Below are positions 34,728-43,459 of a stretch of DNA of 64,000 nt, piece by piece. The position numbers and the translations under genes were made by a program. The first letter of the stretch is position 1; every line of letters starts with the position of its first letter. Under the pieces are notes generated by a model. It worked only from the letters and a program-made list of their open reading frames with translations, made no database searches and was not told the DNA's origin. Source of the stretch: Bacillota bacterium (GTDB taxonomy: Bacteria; Bacillota; Clostridia; Lachnospirales; Lachnospiraceae); assembly GCA_023386315.1 (NCBI GenBank), contig JAEWJZ010000010.1, positions 186,001 through 250,000 on the forward strand. Reading direction: 5' to 3'.

Positions 34728-35762
34728 CTATTTGCCAAAGGCCTGTTTTAACTCTTCTTCTTTCAGATCAGCCCCGATTACGCAAACCTTTCCGGTGTAT
34801 TCCGGTTTCCCGTCCCGAATTTCATATTGCTCCGGTACCAGATCAAAATAAAGCCATGTCCCCTTTTCCATGCCGGGAATCATGCCCTTGGCACGAAGTA
34901 CATCTCCAAAACCATCTCCATATGCAAGTTCGTCAAGAATCTGATCCAGTGTCTCCTTACTCATTGCAGGTACATTCTCAAGTCCCCAGCTGCTGAATAC
35001 TTCATCTGCATGATGATGATCGTGGTCATGACCGCAGCTGCAGCCTCCCTCATGATCGTGATCATGGTCGTGGTGATGGCCTCCGCAGCCGCAGCCGCCT
35101 TCTTCGTGGTCATGATCATGATCGTGATGCGCTTTCAGTTCGTTCATCAGATCATCTTCCATGGTATCCGGCTTTTCGATTATTTCAAGGAGCTGTTTAC
35201 CGGATAATTCTTCACAGGGTGTTGTAACAATCACTGCCCCGGGATTCAGTTCCCGGATTATTTCAACTGCAAGATCCACTTTGTCAGCAGGAGCAATGTC
35301 TGTACGGCTTAATACTACAGTTCCGGCATTCTCAATCTGATTGTTGAAAAATTCTCCGAAATTCTTCCGGTACATTTTACATTTCTGGGCATCTACAATG
35401 GTAACTGCACTGTTTAAAGTAACCTGAATTTCAGCTGCCACATCTTTAACAGCTTTCATAACATCTGATAATTTGCCTACGCCGGAAGGCTCAATGATGA
35501 TACGGTCCGGATGATAGGTTGTAAGCACTTCTTTTAAGGATTGTCCGAAATCACCAACCAGAGAACAGCAGATGCAGCCGGAATTCATTTCCCTGATTTC
35601 CACGCCGGCATCCTTTAAAAAGCCTCCATCAATTCCTATCTCACCAAATTCATTCTCAATCAGGACAACCTGCTCGCCTGAAACAGCTTCCTGCAGCAGC
35701 TTCTTAATAAAAGTAGTTTTTCCGGCTCCCAGAAAACCGGATATAATATCAATCTTTGTCAT
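34728..35762 (-). CDS. CobW/G3E-family GTP-binding metallochaperone with His-rich segment
   Basis: P-loop DIISGFLGAGKTTFIKKLL near the N-terminus, the zinc motif in NSGCICCSLVGDF, IIEPSGVGKLSDV and a C-terminal CobW domain. Between them lies a striking metal-binding segment of about 50 residues, with repeats such as HHDHDHDHEEGGCGCGG and HEGGCSCGHDHDHHH. G3E proteins of this type deliver zinc or other divalent metals to client enzymes. A link to cobalamin synthesis should not be assumed from the name CobW. ATG 35762 is preceded by AGAGGT at a slightly long spacing. Confidence 0.88.
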   Translation of the reverse strand: MTKIDIISGFLGAGKTTFIKKLLQEAVSGEQVVLIENEFGEIGIDGGFLKDAGVEIREMNSGCICCSLVGDFGQSLKEVLTTYHPDRIIIEPSGVGKLSDVMKAVKDVAAEIQVTLNSAVTIVDAQKCKMYRKNFGEFFNNQIENAGTVVLSRTDIAPADKVDLAVEIIRELNPGAVIVTTPCEELSGKQLLEIIEKPDTMEDDLMNELKAHHDHDHDHEEGGCGCGGHHHDHDHDHEGGCSCGHDHDHHHADEVFSSWGLENVPAMSKETLDQILDELAYGDGFGDVLRAKGMIPGMEKGTWLYFDLVPEQYEIRDGKPEYTGKVCVIGADLKEEELKQAFGK

Positions 35763-36003
35763 ACGAATCAATACCTCTTTCTTTCCAGAGTTTAACAATT
35801 ACAACTACTTATTGTGTCACAAACAGGGAACAAAGTCAAGCAGAGGTCCCAGGGTTTTTCTCTGCATATTGTTAACGTTTTATCAGATTTATGCTGAAAT
35901 GCAAAAAAAACTTGAATTTTGGACATACTATGGTAAAATACATGCAACTGCTTTGACTTAAGGTCGAATGTGTGCACCAAACAACAGAAGGAGATTTTTA
36001 ACC

Positions 36004-37029
36004 ATGGAAAAACGCGGCGTAAAAGAATTCCTGAAAAGGAAAAACGTCACAATTACGGTCCAGACCTATCTCATTGACGCATTGGGTGCTATGGCATTTG
36101 GCCTTTTTGCGTCTCTTTTGATCGGAACCATCTTCCAAACTCTGGGCCAGCAGCTTAACCTGGAACTATTCAAGGTAATTGCAGATTATGCAAAAAGTGC
36201 CACTGGCGCTGCACTGGGTGTGGCAATTGCCTATGCACTTCATGCACCTGCGCTGGTATTGTTCTCTGCAGCTACCGTCGGTATTGCAGGCAATGCCTTA
36301 GGCGGGCCGGTAGGTGCACTGGCCGCAACAGTAATTGCCACAGAGCTTGGAAAAATGGTGTCAAAGGAAACCCGGCTGGATATCCTGGTAACACCGGGAG
36401 TTACCATCATTTCCGGTGTTTTAATTGCTCAGTTTATAGGACCCGGTGTCGCAGGGTTTATGAACTGGTTCGGAAGCCTTGTAAAAACCGCCACAGAGCT
36501 TCAGCCCTTCTACATGGGTATACTGGTCTCTGCTCTCATCGGCATCGCACTGACACTGCCAATCAGCAGTGCCGCCATCTGCATCGCCCTCTCTCTTGAC
36601 GGATTGGCCGGCGGTGCTGCAACAGCAGGCTGCTGTGCCCAAATGGTGGGTTTCGCCGTTCTTTCCTTCCGGGAAAACGGAGTCGGAGGTCTGATGGCAC
36701 AGGGCCTTGGAACCAGCATGCTGCAGATGGGGAATATCGTGAAAAACCCGAAAATCTGGATTCCTCCAACTCTTGCCTCCATGATCACCGGTCCCATAGC
36801 GACCATGGTGTTCCAATTGAAAAATATCCCGGCCGGCTCTGGCATGGGAACCTGCGGATTAGTGGGTCCCATCGGAGTTTATACAGCCATGGGGGGCGGT
36901 AAAACCATGTGGCTTGGTATTTTATTTGTCTGCTTTCTCCTTCCGGCTGTCATTACACTGGTTTCAGGAGAACTGTTAAGAAAAGCAGGATGGATAAAAT
37001 TTGGTGATTTAAAGCTGGACTTAAAATAA
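36004..37029 (+). CDS. PTS_EIIC-like (EIIC_2) membrane protein
   Basis: A 341-residue protein with about ten membrane helices: FLKRKNVTITVQTYLIDALG at the start, repeated Gly/Ala-rich helices, and near the end GSGMGTCGLVGPIGVYTAMGGG. This is the pattern of the PTS_EIIC_2 family, distant relatives of phosphotransferase EIIC permeases that occur without EIIA/EIIB partners. The substrate is unknown. The start at ATG 36004 follows AAGGAG; a promoter-like TTGAAT...TAAAAT lies near 35910-35940. Confidence 0.8.
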   Translation: MEKRGVKEFLKRKNVTITVQTYLIDALGAMAFGLFASLLIGTIFQTLGQQLNLELFKVIADYAKSATGAALGVAIAYALHAPALVLFSAATVGIAGNALGGPVGALAATVIATELGKMVSKETRLDILVTPGVTIISGVLIAQFIGPGVAGFMNWFGSLVKTATELQPFYMGILVSALIGIALTLPISSAAICIALSLDGLAGGAATAGCCAQMVGFAVLSFRENGVGGLMAQGLGTSMLQMGNIVKNPKIWIPPTLASMITGPIATMVFQLKNIPAGSGMGTCGLVGPIGVYTAMGGGKTMWLGILFVCFLLPAVITLVSGELLRKAGWIKFGDLKLDLK

Positions 37030-37035
37030 GAACAT

Positions 37036-37086
37036 AAAAACAGGGAACGGGCAGTTACCATTTCATTCTGCCCGTTCCCTGTTTTT
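37036..37086. terminator. Perfect 19-bp bidirectional terminator
   Basis: AAAAACAGGGAACGGGCAG (37036-37054) and its exact complement ending in GTTTTT (37068-37086), with a 13-base loop. A-run and T-run flanks make it functional on both strands, between converging genes. Confidence 0.93.
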
Positions 37087-37091
37087 ATAAT

Positions 37092-37274
37092 TTATGAATC
37101 CTTTTTCTTTTTCTGCCTGTTCCTGCCTGTACCGCACCCCGCACAGTTTTCACAGCCGCCGCAGCCGCAGCTTCCCTTGTTCTTTACAACACTGCGGACC
37201 GCAAAAAATACCAGAACCAGAAGTATGCTTAATATTACAATTGTTGCCCAGTTCTGGGCCAGCCAAACTGACAT
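37092..37274 (-). CDS. FeoB-associated Cys-rich membrane protein (orphan)
   Basis: 60 residues: one transmembrane helix (about 9-27, ATIVILSILLVLVFFAV), then KNKGSCGCGGCENCAGCGTG and a basic tail. This is the pattern of the small Cys-rich proteins usually encoded just after feoB (ferrous iron transporter). No feoAB genes are nearby; the neighbours are a terminator and the KtrA gene, so it is an orphan member and could bind iron or another metal at the membrane. Confidence 0.8.
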   Translation of the reverse strand: MSVWLAQNWATIVILSILLVLVFFAVRSVVKNKGSCGCGGCENCAGCGTGRNRQKKKKDS

Positions 37275-37290
37275 AATCCCTCCGAAACTG

Positions 37291-37944
37291 TTACTTCATT
37301 TCTTTTAATATACTGTCAATATGTTCTCTCCTGCCAATTACCATTAAATGCTCCTGTGACTGGATCATATAATCTGCCGGCGGCATGAGCTGCGCTCTTC
37401 CTTCCCGTTTAATTCCAAGAACACTGATATGGTAGCGGTTTCTGATATCCACTTCCCTGATGGTTTTATGCACCCATTCCGGAAGAGGCGGAATCTCATA
37501 AATGGAATATTCAGGAGTCAGCTCGATGTAATCAAAGACATGGTCTGTGCTGTACCTGACAGCTGTCTTCTCTGCAATATCACGGTCCGGATAGATTACT
37601 TCATCTGCCCCGTTTCTTAAGAGAAACTTGGCATGAATATCCCTGTTTGCCTTGCTGATTACCCGTCTTCCGCCCAGTTCCTTCACCAGACTGGTGATTT
37701 CAAGACTGCTCTGGAAATTAGTTCCGATACATACAAAGCAGATGTCAAAATTGGAAATGCCCAGACTTCTTAACACTGTTTCATTGGTACAGTCACCGAT
37801 CTTTGCACTGGTAACATAGGGAAGCAAATCCTCTAAGCATTCCTCCTTCTGATCTACGATCATTACGTCATTACCAAGATTTGCCATATTAATACAAAGA
37901 TGATGCCCAAACCGGCCCATGCCGATAATTAAAATTGATTTCAT
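37291..37944 (-). CDS. Potassium uptake regulatory subunit (TrkA/KtrA family)
   Basis: Cytoplasmic gating subunit of a Ktr/Trk potassium system. The RCK_N domain has the nucleotide motif SILIIGMGRFGHHL and the acidic end IVDQKEE; an RCK_C domain (residues about 135-217, ending VIGRREHIDSILKEMK) follows. The length of 217 residues matches KtrA. It lies 17 bp downstream of the membrane subunit gene, with which it forms a pair. Confidence 0.92.
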   Translation of the reverse strand: MKSILIIGMGRFGHHLCINMANLGNDVMIVDQKEECLEDLLPYVTSAKIGDCTNETVLRSLGISNFDICFVCIGTNFQSSLEITSLVKELGGRRVISKANRDIHAKFLLRNGADEVIYPDRDIAEKTAVRYSTDHVFDYIELTPEYSIYEIPPLPEWVHKTIREVDIRNRYHISVLGIKREGRAQLMPPADYMIQSQEHLMVIGRREHIDSILKEMK

Positions 37945-37961
37945 GAATATTCCCCTCTCTT

Positions 37962-39317
37962 TTATCCTACGTTAATCGCTTCTGCGGGTTGTTCCACATG
38001 AGCAATTCTGTGATTTTGTACAAAAGCAAGCGCAAACGACAGGCTTCCGATTCTTCCGCAGTACATCAGTAAGATGATGATCACTCTGGAAAATGTATTT
38101 AGATCTCTGGTAATTCCGGTTGTCATACCAACTGTACCGATGGCGGAAAATGTCTCAAATAATATGTCGGAAAAACCAAGAGACTGATTCGCCATAATTA
38201 CCAGCGCAGCGAAAAGTGCCAGAAACAGATTGATTGTTAAAATAGTTCCAGCCCGCTTAATGGCCTCATCCTGCAGACGTCTTCCAAATACATTAACTCC
38301 ATAAGACTGCTTGATATTGGAATGAACGCACATTAAAAGCACAAACAGTGTGGTGGTTTTAATTCCTCCTGCAGTAGAACCAGGGCTTCCTCCGATAAAC
38401 ATGAGAATAATGGTAAGAAGCTTGCTTCCATCCGTCAAAGCATGGGTATCAGTCGTATTAAATCCTGCCGTTCTGGCCGTTACAGAACTGAACAGGGATG
38501 TAAGTATCTGACCGCTTGCATTCATTCCAACCAGAAGATTCCTTCTCTCTAACAGATAAAAAAGAAGACCTCCTCCAAATACAAGAATGAAGGTAGTGAC
38601 CAGTACAATCTTAGTATGAAGGAGATATTTGTTTACATGCAGCTTATTCTTATAAATATCATCCCATACAATAAAGCCAATACCGCCGATAATAATCAAT
38701 GACATGATAACCAGATTAACCAGCCAGTCATCGTAATAGGAAACAAATGAATTATAAGGTTCTATATGTCCCATTAAGTCAAATCCTGCGTTGCAGAACG
38801 CAGAAACGGAATGAAAAATGCCATAAAACACGCCTCTTAATAATCCAAACTGGGGAACAAAGCGGATTGATAATAAAATTGCCCCTGCACTCTCAAAAAG
38901 GAACGTTCCTTTTAAGATTCGTTTTGCCAGTCTGACCACTCCGCCAATCTGAAGAGTATTCACACTTTCCTGCAAAAGTCCGCGTTCCCTAAGACCAATC
39001 TTACGTCTCAGAACGATGGAAATAAATACTCCCACTGTAACAAAACCAAGTCCGCCGATCTGTATCATTGTCATGATTATAATCTGGCCGAACAAAGACC
39101 ACTGGGTCCAGGTATCCCGGACCACCAGACCCGTTACACAGGTAGCGCTTGTGGCAGTAAAGAGACAATTGATAAAATTCTCTGACTGCCCGTCCTTGCT
39201 GGAAAAAGGAAGCATGAGAAGAAGTGCCCCGGTTAAAATAATCCCTAAGAAACCATAAGCCAGATACTGAGTCTGGCTCACATTCCACTTAAAACGTTTT
39301 TTTCGTTTTTTATCCAT
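37962..39317 (-). CDS. Potassium uptake membrane subunit (TrkH/KtrB family)
   Basis: A 451-residue membrane protein with four pore repeats: FTATSATCVTGLVV, FHSVSAFCNAGFDLMG, FSSVTARTAGFNTTD and FSAIGTVGMTTGI, each carrying the conserved Gly of the Trk/Ktr selectivity filter. FIGGSPGSTAGGIKTTT is the expected intramembrane loop. Partner of the KtrA-type protein encoded directly after it. Confidence 0.95.
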   Translation of the reverse strand: MDKKRKKRFKWNVSQTQYLAYGFLGIILTGALLLMLPFSSKDGQSENFINCLFTATSATCVTGLVVRDTWTQWSLFGQIIIMTMIQIGGLGFVTVGVFISIVLRRKIGLRERGLLQESVNTLQIGGVVRLAKRILKGTFLFESAGAILLSIRFVPQFGLLRGVFYGIFHSVSAFCNAGFDLMGHIEPYNSFVSYYDDWLVNLVIMSLIIIGGIGFIVWDDIYKNKLHVNKYLLHTKIVLVTTFILVFGGGLLFYLLERRNLLVGMNASGQILTSLFSSVTARTAGFNTTDTHALTDGSKLLTIILMFIGGSPGSTAGGIKTTTLFVLLMCVHSNIKQSYGVNVFGRRLQDEAIKRAGTILTINLFLALFAALVIMANQSLGFSDILFETFSAIGTVGMTTGITRDLNTFSRVIIILLMYCGRIGSLSFALAFVQNHRIAHVEQPAEAINVG

Positions 39318-39420
39318 GATAGTGCTGATGCCTTTCCTTTCTTACGGCTGATTCATCAGCATAGTATATCACATTTCTTTCTAAAGGAAAAGGTAAGTTT
39401 TTAACATCCTGCAGGTAAAA

Positions 39421-40452
39421 TTATCTTTTATTTTTAACATTTACCTGAATCTGCCGGCTGGTCTTTTTTACAGTTTCCGAAGGCTCATACAGGTCATCAT
39501 CGAATAAAAACTGATGAAGGCGTTTTACGTTATCCTCCAGATTAACAGGAATTACACAGTCCCTCCTGTTAATTTTTGCATCTGCAAGCTTTGAGGGAAA
39601 TCCTTCCGTCTCTGTTAAATGAAATCTCTTTATATTTTTCATGATGGGCAGCATATCCTTCATTCCGACGCTGGTGGATATCTGGGGGAGTATGGCATTT
39701 GCCAGACGGTTTAAGGTTGATAAATCCGCCTCTCTCGCTTTTTTCAGTGCCAGATTGGCAACCTCCCTCTGCCTTTCCGTACGTTTAAAATCTGTATCCA
39801 TTTTTCTGAGCCTGGCATAAGCAACCGCCTGGACTCCGTCTAAATGGTTTGGTCCTTCCTTTTTTAAATGATGGGAACCCACACCTGTGGATTCCACTGT
39901 TTCTGTAATAAATCCGTTGATTACCCGGAATTCATCGTGGCTGATATCCACATCGATTCCCCCGAGAATATTGATGGCATCTGCGACTGCTTTCCAGGTG
40001 AAGGAAGCATAATCATCAATATTAATATCCAGATTATCCGTGAGCGCTTCTACTGCCTGGGCAGGACCACCGTTAAAGTAAGCCTCATTGATCTTATCAT
40101 AGCGCCCCTTATCATTCACTTTTAAATAAGTATCCCGGTAAACGGAAACCGCCCTTATTTCCCCTGTTCCCAGGTTTATATTAAACAGCATCTGCATATC
40201 GGATCTGGTTCCCTTTCCCAAGGTTCCGTCTCTGGAATCCACTCCAAATACAGCAACCGTCCAATATCCCTCCATCTTTTCCTGGGTCTCAATGCTGATA
40301 TTGGTATTTTTAATTTCAGGCATTTCCACTTCCGGCAGTTTTTGAGTCATATGGGCAATGTTCCATGCATATCCCATCATTGATCCGATTAAGGAAGCCC
40401 AGACCGATGCTATGATAATCAGTCCCCACTTTAAATAATTCGAATTTGCCAT
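39421..40452 (-). CDS. LCP-family (LytR-CpsA-Psr) cell-wall glycopolymer ligase
   Basis: One N-terminal transmembrane helix (YLKWGLIIIASVWASLIGSM) and an extracellular LCP domain: VAVFGVDSRDGTLGKGTRSD with the Arg/Asp residues that bind polyprenyl pyrophosphate, SVYRDTYLKV, the IDVDISHDEFRV segment and a later YARLRKMDTDFKRTERQREV, the family signature. Such proteins attach teichoic-acid-like or capsular polymers to peptidoglycan. The start ATG 40452 has GGAGG with four-base spacing; an upstream start at 40491 lacks a site. Confidence 0.92.
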   Translation of the reverse strand: MANSNYLKWGLIIIASVWASLIGSMMGYAWNIAHMTQKLPEVEMPEIKNTNISIETQEKMEGYWTVAVFGVDSRDGTLGKGTRSDMQMLFNINLGTGEIRAVSVYRDTYLKVNDKGRYDKINEAYFNGGPAQAVEALTDNLDINIDDYASFTWKAVADAINILGGIDVDISHDEFRVINGFITETVESTGVGSHHLKKEGPNHLDGVQAVAYARLRKMDTDFKRTERQREVANLALKKAREADLSTLNRLANAILPQISTSVGMKDMLPIMKNIKRFHLTETEGFPSKLADAKINRRDCVIPVNLEDNVKRLHQFLFDDDLYEPSETVKKTSRQIQVNVKNKR

Positions 40453-40529
40453 GTTACCTCCATCCTCTTCATAAAAAAAGAAGAGATCCATTTACATATC
40501 TCTCCTTAATTTTCCATTATTTCAGATTT

Positions 40530-41183
40530 TTATTCAAAAACATGTCGAATCTCACTGGGATGGGAAATGATATATTTCGGATGAAATGCTTCCAGCTCCT
40601 GTCTGTCCCGAAATCCCCATGTTACCCCAACCGTATCCATGCCTGCATTCCTGCCTGTCTTCATATCCGTGTTCGTATCTCCAAAATACAGACAGGCAGA
40701 AGGCGGCAGGGAAAAACGATCTGCCATTAATAGAGCTCCCGCCGGGTCCGGCTTCACCTTTATTCCATTTCCTTCCCCGATGATCTGGTCAAAGTAATGT
40801 TTACCGTAAACAGCCTCCACACATTCTACTGCCCGTTCATGACTCTTATTGGTCAGCACGCCGATTTTAATACCTTTTTCCTTTAAATAGCTTAAAAATT
40901 CAGGCATACCGTCATAAGCTTTCACCTTGTAAAGGCAGTTTTCCCGGAAGGCCTTTTCATAGATAGAAAGCGCCTCCTCATAATGAACCAGCTCTTTATC
41001 TCCCGAAAACAGAAGTGCCCGTTCCACAAGCCTGCGGTATCCATCACCTACGAACTGTTTGGTATGTGCCTCATCAACGGGAGCAAATCCAAAGCTGCCC
41101 ATAGTCAGGCTGATGCTGTGAGTCATGGACTGGATTGTATCAATGATCGTTCCGTCTAAATCGAATATACAGCTTTTATACAT
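40530..41183 (-). CDS. HAD-family hydrolase, phosphoglycolate phosphatase-like
   Basis: HAD motif I is CIFDLDGTIIDT (nucleophile Asp near residue 8), motif II GVLTNKSH, the lysine of motif III lies near KVKPDP and motif IV is CLYFGDTNTDMKTG. A helical C1 cap lies between motifs I and II. At 217 residues it is Gph/PpaX-like, but the substrate is not fixed by sequence alone. GAGGAGG precedes the ATG at 41183. Confidence 0.9.
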   Translation of the reverse strand: MYKSCIFDLDGTIIDTIQSMTHSISLTMGSFGFAPVDEAHTKQFVGDGYRRLVERALLFSGDKELVHYEEALSIYEKAFRENCLYKVKAYDGMPEFLSYLKEKGIKIGVLTNKSHERAVECVEAVYGKHYFDQIIGEGNGIKVKPDPAGALLMADRFSLPPSACLYFGDTNTDMKTGRNAGMDTVGVTWGFRDRQELEAFHPKYIISHPSEIRHVFE

Positions 41184-41349
41184 GTTCTGCCTCCTCACTG
41201 CAGTGCTTCATTCGTCTCTTTATGTCTTCCTGATAAAAATTGTACTTCCTGTCCGGTTAATAATCAACACTTTTTGGTATTTTTTCGTATATCCGTACCG
41301 TATCCGTCCATACTTTCAATATCTCATACAGATAAAAGAGGAGTATTTT

Positions 41350-41538
41350 ATGAATAGACATTACAGGTACTGGGCTATCGGATTGATTTTGGCATTTGCA
41401 ATCCTGATGATTGCCGTTTTTACAGCCGTTAACTGGTACAGGATCCGCAAAGCAGCTCCGGAAAGTCTTCCTTCTGTTGAAGTCAACCGAAATTTAGACA
41501 ACGTTCTGGCAGAAAATCAAACACCCCTGTCATACTGA
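41350..41538 (+). CDS. Small single-pass membrane protein, 62 residues
   Basis: Starts at the ATG at 41350 with GAGGAG six bases upstream. It consists of a short basic N-terminus, one transmembrane helix (about residues 8-28, YWAIGLILAFAILMIAVFTA) and a polar tail ending QTPLSY. A longer in-frame reading from 41125 is unlikely because the strong ribosome binding site is internal. No family recognised. Its stop codon lies inside the terminator hairpin at 41524-41544. Confidence 0.6.
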   Translation: MNRHYRYWAIGLILAFAILMIAVFTAVNWYRIRKAAPESLPSVEVNRNLDNVLAENQTPLSY

Positions 41539-41552
41539 CAGGGGCATTTTTT
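41524..41552 (+). terminator. Terminator overlapping the stop codon of the small membrane protein
   Basis: CCCCTGTCA (41524-41532), loop TAC, TGACAGGGG (41536-41544), then CATTTTTTT. The TGA stop codon (41536-41538) forms the first bases of the 3' arm. Confidence 0.88.
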
Positions 41553-41560
41553 TACTCTAA

Positions 41561-43459
41561 TCATTCAGACTGCAGGTTTTTCTTTAAAGCGGCAAGCACA
41601 AGGCAGCCTGCAAAAGAACCAACAATGATTGCAATTAAATAACCAAACGGATTGCCGATTGTAGGAAGAACAAAGATTCCGCCGTGAGGTGCTCTTAAGG
41701 TACAGCCAAGCGCCATGGAAAGACCGCCTGCTACTGCAGAACCGATCATACAGGACGGGATCACACGAAGAGGATCCGCTGCTGCAAATGGGATTGCACC
41801 TTCGGAGATAAAGGACAGTCCCATAATATAGTTTACCAGACCGGACTGACGCTCTTTATCTGTAAATTTCTTCTTAAAGAATGTGGTGCAGAGTGCGATT
41901 GCAATCGGTGGAACCATACCGCCTGCCATAACTGCTGCCATGATGTCAAAGTTTCCTTCTGCCAGCTGTGCCGTACCAAATACATAAGCTGCCTTGTTAA
42001 CCGGACCGCCCATGTCGACTGACATCATGCCTCCAACAACTGCTCCAAGTATGATTTTGCTTGTTCCGCCCATTCCGTTTAACAGACTTGTCAGACCGTC
42101 ATTAATAGCGCCTACAAAAGGATTGATAAAGGTGGTTACTACGGAAACAAGGAGGATACCAATCAGCGGATAAAGAAGAACCGGTTTGATTCCCTCTAAG
42201 GACTTTGGAAGCTTTTTAAATGCATTCTTTAAAAACAGAACAATATAACCGCCGATAAAACCAGCAAGCAGTGCTCCTAAAAATCCGGAGTTTACACTTC
42301 CGCCTGCAGGATTTGCAAATGTAGCGCCCATTTTAGCGATCAGACCGCCAACAAAACCGACTGCCAGACCGGGACGGTCAGCAATACTCATGGCAATATA
42401 ACCTGCCAGAACCGGGAGCATCATGCCAAATGCCTGCTCTCCGATGGTCTTTAAATAAGCCGCGAGAGGTGTATTTTTACCAAAATTAGACGGATCAATG
42501 GAATAATCATCAAACAGAAATGCCAGTGCGATTAAAATACCGCCGCCGATTACAAAAGGAAGCATATGGGAAACGCCGTTCATTAAATGTTTGTAAATGG
42601 AACGTCCAAATCCTTCCTGTCTGGAATCCTCTCCGGAAGAAGCAGGACCATTATAGCGGTATACCGGTGTTTCACTGCTCACCGCACGCTTAATCAGTTC
42701 TTCTCCTTTTTGGATTCCTTCCGAAACAGTTGCCACAACAACCCGCTTTCCGTCAAAACGGGACATATCCACGTTCTTATCGGCTGCGATGATGATGCCG
42801 TCAGCTGCAGCAATTTCCTCTTTTGTCAGAGCATTGCCAACACCTTCTGCGCCGTTTGTTTCTGCCTTAAGAGGAATTCCAAGTTTCTTCCCCTTCTGTT
42901 CTAAGTTCTCAGCTGCCATAAAGGTATGTGCAATTCCTGTGGGGCAGGCTGTTACTGCCAGAACACGGTAACCGCTCTTTGCTTCTTTTGGTTTTGCGGC
43001 TTTTCCTGCTTCCTTTTCATCAATAAGGCGTAAGAATTCTTCTTTTGAACCAGCATGGATCAAAGATTCCTTAAAATCAGGATCCATTAACAGAGTGGAT
43101 AATTTGGACAATGCCTCCAGATGAACATCTGCTTCTCCATCCGGTGCTGCAATCATAAAAATTATCCTGGACAGGGTACCGTCGTAGGCGTCATAATCCA
43201 CTCCATCCGGTACCACAATCGCTGCAAGTCCCGGCTCCTTTACCGCAGCTACCTTTGCATGAGGAATGGCAATTCCATCTCCCACTGCCGTACTGCCAAG
43301 AGCCTCTCTTGCCAGAATGCCTTCTTTATAGGCAGCTTTGTCTGCCAGTCTGCCGGACGCATTCATTAAATCCACCAACCGGTCGATGGCCGCTTCCTTA
43401 CTGGAAACATTTACCCCAAGCTCCACACTTTCCTTTTTCAGTAAGTCTGTAATCTTCAT
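41561..43459 (-). CDS. fruA: Fructose-specific PTS enzyme IIABC
   Basis: Imports fructose and phosphorylates it at C1. Three domains are visible: EIIA with phospho-His67 (GIAIPHAKV), EIIB with phospho-Cys172 (VTACPTGIAHTFMAAE) and a membrane EIIC from about residue 290 to the end, with GGMMSVDMGGPVNKAAYVFG and EGAIPFAAADPLRVIPS. The 632-residue length is typical for FruA. The ATG at 43459 overlaps the fruK stop as TGATG. The product is the substrate of FruK encoded just upstream. Confidence 0.95.
   Translation of the reverse strand: MKITDLLKKESVELGVNVSSKEAAIDRLVDLMNASGRLADKAAYKEGILAREALGSTAVGDGIAIPHAKVAAVKEPGLAAIVVPDGVDYDAYDGTLSRIIFMIAAPDGEADVHLEALSKLSTLLMDPDFKESLIHAGSKEEFLRLIDEKEAGKAAKPKEAKSGYRVLAVTACPTGIAHTFMAAENLEQKGKKLGIPLKAETNGAEGVGNALTKEEIAAADGIIIAADKNVDMSRFDGKRVVVATVSEGIQKGEELIKRAVSSETPVYRYNGPASSGEDSRQEGFGRSIYKHLMNGVSHMLPFVIGGGILIALAFLFDDYSIDPSNFGKNTPLAAYLKTIGEQAFGMMLPVLAGYIAMSIADRPGLAVGFVGGLIAKMGATFANPAGGSVNSGFLGALLAGFIGGYIVLFLKNAFKKLPKSLEGIKPVLLYPLIGILLVSVVTTFINPFVGAINDGLTSLLNGMGGTSKIILGAVVGGMMSVDMGGPVNKAAYVFGTAQLAEGNFDIMAAVMAGGMVPPIAIALCTTFFKKKFTDKERQSGLVNYIMGLSFISEGAIPFAAADPLRVIPSCMIGSAVAGGLSMALGCTLRAPHGGIFVLPTIGNPFGYLIAIIVGSFAGCLVLAALKKNLQSE

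Noticed and set aside
34998..35140. Dense repeat of short units (ATGATCGTG/TCATGATCA-like) suggesting a tandem repeat or array
   Set aside because: It encodes the His/Asp-rich metal-binding stretch of the CobW-type protein on the minus strand; the repetition comes from HD codons, not from a CRISPR or VNTR structure.
36421..36872. Overlapping minus-strand frames inside the PTS_EIIC-like gene
   Set aside because: They are antisense shadows of a clear membrane protein with a good start on the plus strand.
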